From Siphonodentalium dalli (Eukaryota; Mollusca; Scaphopoda; Gadilida; Siphonodentaliidae): a DNA stretch of 64,000 bases. The position numbers were made by a program, and so were the translations under genes. The DNA is taken from contig CP136067.1 of the NCBI GenBank assembly GCA_032622095.1, positions 91,254,707 to 91,318,706 of the forward strand. Direction: 5' to 3'. Of the stretch, positions 57,531 to 64,000 are shown piece by piece. The notes under the pieces are model-generated. The model was not told where the DNA came from, ran no database searches, and worked only from the letters and a program-made list of their open reading frames with translations. Each line of letters opens with the position of its first letter. Position 1 is the first letter of the stretch.

Positions 57531-58904
57531 ATATCTAATACAAGTAAAATCATCTCACTATTCCCACCATATACAGCCATACCATAGTAACACACGTTAC
57601 TAGATACACGCACGTGTTGCTGGACCTGGTTAGTGTTAAAGGTGCACGATCCGATTTCAAACCAAAGTAGACCAAATGTCCTGAGTCAATGTTCTGCTTA
57701 TTGCACGCAGGCAAAAGGCTATCCCCATCGTTCGTATCAAGGACCAGCAGAGAAGTTTTAAATTGGGAGAAGTTACTACCCCATATTTGATTATTTAAAT
57801 TAAATAATATGTCGGGGAGAATTCATGTCTGAAGATCAATTTTCACCCCGCCATCACCAGTATTATGCGACAAAGAAGCCCATTTATAAAATCCGGTATA
57901 GTGAGTAAATACACCACTATAATTAGTAAGTAACCTTTAAATATATTGCTTGGAGATACGGATACTGCTATATTCGAGAAAAAAAGTCACTTCTCCCCAG
58001 AACGAAATATGGGAAGAAGTGACAAAATTTAGGGATGGTTCGTATGCTATGGACATCACGATCGCCATCGTTGGAATTGCAAACATCTCAACACATCTTC
58101 CTGCATATAGGTTCATATTTTTCACATAGGTTCATATCGGACTTACAAAGAGCGTAATCGGGTTAGCCGATTTATGTGCACATAGAGCGTAACAAAAACA
58201 AACGCCAATGAGAGCTAATTTGCGGTTATAAAATACATTGAATGTGAGCTAATTTGGAGAACAGGCGTGCGATCACCATCACTATCTACAAATTAATCAA
58301 TCCATAAAACTGAAAACTCCAACCGTTATAAGTACCAGTAGAACTCTGTTCATTATCTAACTAATTTTAGTACCAACATTAATTGTTATACCATGATAAC
58401 TCGAGACAATTCCGCATAGGCAAAACAGACTCGTTTAGTCATTATCGCCTTCTAAACATTGGCCATAGTTGTGGCGACGAATCATTTCACGCCCATACAA
58501 AGCAAATTGTTGGCGGTCATGTTTTATCAGAAGTTACCATGGCAACCGTGAGCCCTCCCTAACAAAATATCACACCAATATGTCATGCACAACGTTTGGT
58601 GATTTTATATTGAAGTGCCCAATTCAAGTATTTTTGTCATGGAGCCACCCCGCTAATCAGGAAGTGGAAACATACAAATTAATTTCCTAGTGACAGAAGC
58701 TCCAGTTGACTTATACATATTACTCTACACCCCACTCAGACTCTACACAAAAACAAATCATGGAAGAGATGCGCCATCTTTAAATGTGTATTCAGGTTTC
58801 TCCGGTGTGGCAGAACCGTAGTTGTATTTAGCTTCTCCCGGTGCCACGTTGTGGACTTTTTAATGGGTCTGGAACGATGACTCATATGACCATAGCTCTT
58901 TGCA
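57531..58904. other. Unannotated sequence
   Basis: No gene is recognised. A short hairpin GTCACTTCTCCCC..GGGAAGAAGTGAC lies at 57986-58023, and a solo TTAAAGGTGCACGATCCGAT end at 57637. A 62-codon minus ORF and a 73-codon plus ORF lack domains. Confidence 0.45.
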
Positions 58905-59695
58905 TTTTTTTTTTAAAATAATTTTTATTGAAACAGTCAGATGATTTTACATACAAAATGAATGGTTGTACATGTTGGATACAAAATATAGATATCGTTC
59001 ACGCTTGTACTCTTACTTACATCAACGGGCACCAAGTGGCTCTAAACAGGCGATCGGGCAATCTTTTATATTGTAATTGAAATCATGATATACAACAGAG
59101 AATGATTTGAAGTTTTAAGTAACGTTAAACATGTTATTTTCATTTTTACTATAATTGAAGAGAGTAAGAAGTAGAACGGAAACATAATTGCTAAAGGAAA
59201 AAGCGCGAGTCTGATGAGTAAATATATCAATAAATGTATGTTTGTTTTTCTATAGAACACATTCAGAAAGACAGACAGTCAGACATACATTCGCAAATAT
59301 AGATATAGGTGTAAGATGTATAAGTCAATCTAGTGTGATAGACTAAGATTTTGAGGCACCTGGTTATCATATCTCCACGAAGAGACAGATGTTTTAAAGA
59401 AATATTCAGGTGGTCCTCTGTTCGTGGTGGTATAATGGATAATTATTCTCAGTTTAAAAGAAGTGTTGTAATATATATCAGCTACAGGGATAATTGGTAC
59501 CTTTCTACCAGGAACCAGTTTTTCTCAAATTTTGCAATCTTCATATTACAACGAGCACTGAATTTGTCACATCGATACCTGTATTGGAGGGTTGCTATAA
59601 AATCATTGACGGATAGCATATCTGGGTTGAATCTAGTGCTGGCATCAGTGCTGGCATTCTCATGTATTCTTCCTTGGGATCAGTTAGTTATCAAC
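58905..59695 (-). mobile_element. 3' end of an L1/Tx1-like LINE
   Basis: The minus strand reads SQGRIHENASTDASTRFNPD then MLSVNDFIATLQYRYRCDKF, KIAKFEKNWFLVERYQLSL and a TAG (59484-59482), the usual C-terminus of L1/Tx1 ORF2 (a P-x-x-x-F-x-x-x-L-x-x-x-Y region, then K-x-x-x-F-x-x-x-W). A 3' untranslated region of about 570 bp follows, with AATAAA (complement of 58924-58929) and an A-tract (58905-58914 read as T). A stop at about 59697 and frame changes upstream show 5' truncation or decay. The 125-codon plus-strand ORF at 59351-59728 is its antisense shadow. Confidence 0.65.
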
Positions 59696-60366
59696 AAAGC
59701 GGTATCATATCGGATCTTAGACGACTAAACGATGAATAAAAAATACCCAACGCTTATATTGGAAAATGGTGACCTGCTTTTTCCAAGTCATGTGATGTTT
59801 GTTCCAACAACAGCCGATTATATTTATTGGCCAGGTTGTCACAAGGCTCGTCACTGAGGTAGTTTTCACATAGCATGTCCAGTGCAGTGTACCAAAGGCT
59901 AACTATATATCACAGGGCAGTCTGATAGCGTGTTTTCCTGAGAAGCAGCATCGAAATATCACGTCAGCATACTAAGCACGACTGTCCGACTAACAAATCG
60001 TGGCTGCCTTTCGTGCATCGTATGATGAAATAAGTATGATGCAATAGTAAATTCAGGGATGTTGCATTGGCATAGGCGCACATCGCTCTGTTACACCAGG
60101 CTATGTTTTTACAAAATTTGCCACTAAACCCGGCCTCATATATTGTTAGTAAGACACGTGTATTATCTGAACGCACAATGACGTAATAGCTTAGCTGTGA
60201 TACAAAGGTCTTGTTTACATCGGGAAATAATATATCAACATCTAGTTCGTATGCTGAATGTGACGACTATTTACAGCATAATGCAGCTACAACCGACAAA
60301 CAAGAAGTGGATCAACTTTTGATAATCATGGTTGATTTTCCCATCATACCTAATCTGAGTACTCAC
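59696..60366. other. Intron sequence of the lectin gene, nothing recognised
   Basis: No domain or repeat is identified; the 70-codon minus ORF at 59964-60176 is unsupported. Confidence 0.4.
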
Positions 60367-60567
60367 TTGTCGGATATTTGAAAGTACCATACAGTAATGT
60401 CTCTAATCCGTTGAGCATTTTTCGACTCTCAATAAGAACAAGGTGTGCTCCATCTGCAGCACAGAACGTCATGGATGCAGCAGCTCTCAACGTTGTTGTA
60501 CTGTACTTGAGGCAATACCTTCTCCCGGCAATGCCATAGTCCGCGTAGCCAATGGCGTTTGGGCATC
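60367..60567 (-). CDS. C-type lectin-like domain, N-terminal half, internal exon
   Basis: The minus-strand exon of 201 nt lies between an acceptor (TTGATTGTTATCACAG, AG at 60569-60568) and a donor GTGAGT (60366-60361). It reads GCPNAIGYADYGIAGRRYC, LKYSTTTLRAAASMTFCAAD, GAHLVLIESRKMLNGLETLL, YGTFKYPT. This is the first half of a C-type lectin-like domain: the extra N-terminal Cys pair of long-form domains (CPN..RRYC), helix alpha-1 with A-x-x-x-x-x-C (first Cys of the C1-C4 disulphide), G-x-x-L-x-x-I-x-S, and helix alpha-2. One base (A) remains at the donor, so the following intron is phase 1 and joins in frame to 30715-30513. The exon starts in phase 1 too, so at least one upstream exon, with a signal peptide expected from family knowledge, lies to the right and is not identified. 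Sequence upstream in the same open frame (to 60742) is intron or repeat. Confidence 0.8.
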
Positions 60568-60599
60568 CTGTGATAACAATCAATAATTGAACCTGTTCA

Positions 60600-60740
60600 T
60601 GAAATAAACTGTGACTAGAATGTGCTTTGTTAAACCTAAAGGCCGGATTCGTCCTCTCCGGTTTAAACCTCCGATTTAAAACTACATTGGCGGTCCAGCC
60701 AAAACCGGGTCTAAGGGAGCGTTTTTGTCGTTCAGTTACC
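60600..60740. repeat. GGTTTAAAC-rich repeat fragment
   Basis: GGATTCGTCCTCTCCGGTTT and GGCGGTCCAGCC recur in diverged form at 61784-61860 (GGATTCGTCATCTC, CTGGACCGCC) and in reverse near 63480-63620 (GAGATGACGAATGCG, GCGGTTTAAACC). Probably ends of one MITE family. Confidence 0.4.
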
Positions 60741-61278
60741 AACTAATTGACAACTCGATTTGGTTATATGGGCATACAGTCAAACTACCCTCTTGCCTAT
60801 CAGACCAAAAGACAAGTCGATATAATGGTTATTGACGTGTCATAAATCATCGCGAACGCGTGCACGATTTATTCATTGAGAAATGAGTATCGCTCATGGA
60901 ACATTAATCAGATCTCTTTGTGGGTTTAAATCAATATGACAAAGGCATGTCTCTCAACCCGAGCTTCACGAGCTGTCTATCACTTTGTTTGTGATTTATT
61001 TTCTGCAAGATGCTTTACCCGCAGAGACAAAATTTGGTGTATTTACATGTATATCTGTATATAGTAAAGGGTATAGGAGCTGTATATATGTATGTCCGTT
61101 GTCTGTTCGCAACTGTTCTAAAACTTATTTAAAAATAAGAAAATTTAATTTTTTTAAAATGAAAAAATTGTGTTGTTAATTTGGGTAAAGAGTTGTATCT
61201 AACAAGAAACAATATTAAAAATTTATATTAATATTTGTTTTAAATTTAATTAAATATAAAAAAAAAATTAATGTTCAA

Positions 61279-61590
61279 ATGATAAAAATGTGCGCAAATG
61301 TGACGCAGGCTCCTCTGACGCTGAATAAAGGCTCCATAATCGAGTCAATCCTGGACCAAGAGGTCAGTCAAGTAAAGCAATTTGCTTGTGAGTACACATC
61401 AAAAGCGGCATCTGAACTTTTTAAAGTGGGCAAATACACAGAGGCACAGCTTTTAATAACAAAATATATTACATGCGTTGCTTTTTTTCAATGTAATAAA
61501 TTTTCCGTCATGCTGAAAATCAAAAGGTTCCCAGGTTTTGAACTCGTTGAATTTTATGGGATCGTTTTGGTGTCAAAATTAAAACGTTGA
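61279..61590 (+). CDS. Hypothetical 103-residue ORF
   Basis: Its first two thirds (APLTLNKGSIIESILDQEV, SQVKQFACEYTSKAASELF, KVGKYTEAQLLITKY) have coding-like composition in a surrounding AT-rich tract; the tail is less convincing. A donor-like GTGAGT occurs at about 61390. I do not recognise a family. It could be an exon or part of an unrecognised repeat. Confidence 0.25.
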   Translation: MIKMCANVTQAPLTLNKGSIIESILDQEVSQVKQFACEYTSKAASELFKVGKYTEAQLLITKYITCVAFFQCNKFSVMLKIKRFPGFELVEFYGIVLVSKLKR

Positions 61591-61866
61591 ACCATTCAAA
61601 TGAATTCGTATAAAACACCAGTATTTGTGACTGCCACAAGCCAATAGAAACCGTGCGAATGAATCAACAGTGACATGATAACACCAGTCGGCAGCCGCTA
61701 CTTAGACACGCCCTCCCTCGATATAATTTACAGCTCCACCCTTTGATTGATTGTTTGACAATTCTAAACCGCGTTGAAGAAAAAACGGATTCGTCATCTC
61801 AAGTTTAGCCTCGGTAAAGCTGGTTTAGCTGGACCGCCAAATAAGATGGTTCAGTTGCCGGTTTAA

Positions 61867-62816
61867 GGGGGAGACGCACGTTTTGCATAAATCACAGTAA
61901 ATCCAGCCAGAAATGGCAAGTGATTTTCAACAAAGAATTTCTCTGGATCTATCTTGTGAAAAATCTTGAATTTTACGTATGATAATTTTCATTATATATA
62001 GAATCAGAGCAATAATAAAGAGACAATAACAATAATGGATTTTAATACATTTGAGAGGTTGAAAATATTTGTTTCGCTTCTGTCCCTGTAGGTACCGAGA
62101 ACTGCCAGAAAAAAATATAATTTCAAATAACATGTCAACCATCAAATAGCTTATTGTCTTGACTCCACGAGAGGAGGCTTCATTTGTATCATAATGTGGA
62201 GTTAGCTTTTTAATTGCATATTATAGCATCATACCCCATGTATTATAATGAAGAATAAAGCAGTCACAAATATGCCAGCCCAATGAAAACAAATGTTCAA
62301 ATGTGGTACTGTCCACTCAAGCAGGGAGCAATCAACAGAAATTAGGTCACAGTGTTAAGAGATATGGTGGTCAGATTTAACTTGGTTATGAACCCATGAC
62401 CCAGAACTCAACTGAGCCCAATTTTTCAATTACCAACAAGCATGGCATGAAAATTCTCAATTATAAAAAATTATTTATGGTAGTTGTCTTTCTGAATGAA
62501 AATAATCATTTAATTTCATGAATCAAGAAAAATTAAGTCTCCTCTCATGATCTTCAGATATGATATCATGTATATATGAAATGCACTTTCGAAAAATATT
62601 TGTTTTACAGTAGTTCTCGGTACCTGAACACAGTGAAAGTTTAAAGATTTGTCATGCCATAAAAGTAAAGTAAATGAGATTATAATAACCAGATGGTTCT
62701 TATGTATGTTACCACAATAATCTCTTGTACAAAATTTCACAAAGATATTCCTGATAGATTTAGAGAAAATACATTTTGAAATACCAGGAAATTTTGGCAA
62801 AACGTGCGTCTGACCC
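61867..62816. mobile_element. TTAA-flanked inverted-repeat element
   Basis: GGGGGAGACGCACGTTTTGC and the complement of GCAAAACGTGCGTCTGACCC are inverted ends with TTAA on both sides (61863-61866, 62817-62820). Further inverted matches (GGTACCGAGAACT at about 62091 against AGTTCTCGGTACC at about 62612) show arms of up to about 250 bp. No transposase; small ORFs are shadows. Confidence 0.75.
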
Positions 62817-62945
62817 TTAAGCTTGTAAAACGCAAACAAAATATCGAAATTGGCAAAAACTTATCCCACACGCTTTATAGGTGTGAGTGCTATAATTCAT
62901 ATACTCGCTGCAAGCTATTGGTCCATATATGACCTCTATATTGAC

Positions 62946-63450
62946 TTATTGAATTTTTGTTGTTGAATGAATGTACTGTTGTGTCACCGTGTACTTGAGT
63001 ATGTGCATATGTATGGATATGTGTAACGAGTATACGTGGGTATGGGTGACTGTGCGTATGCACGTATACATGTATACGTACGTGAGTCTGTGTGGCTGTA
63101 TATCAGTACCCAGGCAAGTAGGTATGTAATAGGTTTGTATGTATGGATGTATGGATTGATGCACATGTAAGTATATATGTACGACAGGTGTACTTGTGCG
63201 TTCCGTTGCGTGTGTTCGTCAGTATGTAAGGGGCTAATGTGGTTACGTGCATGAATGGATGCATACATGTTGCAAATATGTAAGTATGTAATACGTGCAT
63301 GATGGCCCGAATGTGCGCACTTAGGTCTATGTAAATATGTTATTAACATGAAGGGTAGTCTTTGTTGTTGATAAAACTTGTCTTTCTGTCGTATTGTTTT
63401 TTGTTCTTGAGTTCTTTGTAAAAACAAATCTGTATGTTTATCCACTCTTC
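62946..63450. repeat. Degenerate GTAT/TGTG low-complexity tract
   Basis: Irregular TATGTATG, GTGTGTA and ATACGTAC words. Minus-strand ORFs up to 153 codons read as His/Tyr/Thr/Ile-rich low complexity and are not genes. Confidence 0.8.
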
Positions 63451-63479
63451 GTTATCGGAGGATTAAAGATATATATAAA

Positions 63480-63665
63480 CTATGTTGGACCAGGTTTAAA
63501 CAAGAGATGACGAATGCGTCACTTAGACATGCGGTCGTGGGTTTAAACCACGGATTTTACTGGCTCGCGGCGGTTTAAACCTAGAGGTTTACGTAGACCA
63601 GGTTTACAATCAGATGGGGAATCGGTCCGAAAAGTCCAACGTTCAAGCTGAGTATGTCTGACGTG
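63480..63665. repeat. GGTTTAAACC palindrome-rich fragment
   Basis: Contains ACCAGGTTTAAACAAG, GTGGGTTTAAACCACGG, GCGGTTTAAACC and ACCAGGTTTACA. Related to 60600-60740. Beyond it to 64000 nothing is recognised. Confidence 0.45.
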
Positions 63666-64000
63666 GTCGACGAACATACATTACGTAATAAACAAAAACT
63701 GGTTTAGAGTTGACTGCGCTTCGCTGTGACATACTGTACGTTTTCATAATATCGTGTTTCATATTTTTCACTAAATGTTTGCGTAATTTTGATCTGTGTC
63801 CATTTAATTATCAGTAATTAATCATTTCCATTTTTAAAATAAAATTTATTTTTTATTGCTATTAGCTTCAGGCCAGGCAATTGTCTCAATATAGCGTCGT
63901 CAAATAAAATAACTAAAACCTCGAGCTTTAATTTGTAGACGTCTAAACTCAGATGAGCCATAATAAGGCAAATATATATTGTTAATTGTTTTGATTTGTT

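Noticed and set aside
57986-58023. Hairpin as a possible structured RNA
   Set aside because: Arms of only about 12 bp with no supporting context.
60568-60742. Extending the lectin exon to the upstream ATG at 60742
   Set aside because: A strong acceptor at 60568 precedes the Cys-Pro start of the domain, and upstream residues derive from a GGTTTAAAC repeat fragment.
62946-63450. 153-codon minus-strand ORF rich in His, Tyr, Thr and Ile
   Set aside because: It is a translation of degenerate GTAT/TGTG low-complexity DNA.

Overview
This window is repeat-dense animal genomic DNA, not microbial. It is AT-rich and has introns with GT..AG boundaries, C2H2 zinc fingers with TGDRPY linkers, a C-type lectin domain split by an intron, L1/Tx1-like LINE pieces, a tRNA-like SINE and many small cut-and-paste transposon relatives. 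TACATGTA and ACCGGTA words are very common, which I associate with marine invertebrates (molluscs, brachiopods and similar groups). That placement is an impression, not a demonstration.

Layout. 1-1465: the 3' half of a reverse transcriptase on the minus strand, open to the left edge. 1.6-3.1 kb: degenerate GGTACC/GGTGCC repeats. 4.5-5.1 kb: a TATA-box promoter with one or two candidate 5' exons. 6.2-7.9 kb and 10.4-13.5 kb: nested transposons whose target-site duplications and empty sites can be read directly. 14.7-18.2 kb: a 3.5 kb long-inverted-repeat element. 15.3 and 19.2 kb: two hAT-type MITEs with perfect 8-bp target duplications. 22.7-24.6 kb: a second long-inverted-repeat element enclosing a satellite-like array. 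25.2-27.0 kb: a four-finger C2H2 ORF followed by about fifteen decaying finger units. 28.4-30.5 kb: hairpin elements and a 260-bp palindrome. 30.5-60.6 kb (minus strand): a C-type lectin-like domain whose two halves lie in exons at 60367-60567 and 30513-30715, with matching phase-1 splice sites and a 29.65 kb intron.

Most of that intron (31524-57530) is bounded by a 29-bp inverted repeat. It holds a 12.2 kb direct tandem duplication (31846-44041 and 44042-56209) whose copies are almost identical. Each copy carries a head-to-head ACCCAGGTGTACC minisatellite, two PIF/Harbinger-like MITEs, a 936-bp TTAA-flanked foldback, two CAGT/TA foldbacks, a dead LINE reverse transcriptase fragment and a 45-bp minisatellite. 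58.9-59.7 kb holds the 3' end of another L1/Tx1-like LINE, and 61.9-62.8 kb a TTAA-flanked inverted-repeat element.

Protein-coding content is small: the lectin exons, the zinc-finger ORF and LINE remnants are clear, and a few other exon-like islands are weak. I found no new multi-gene system. The most notable items are the split lectin gene with its giant transposon-filled intron, the 26 kb inverted-repeat-bounded tandem duplication, the double-hairpin element family and the nested MITEs with readable empty sites.
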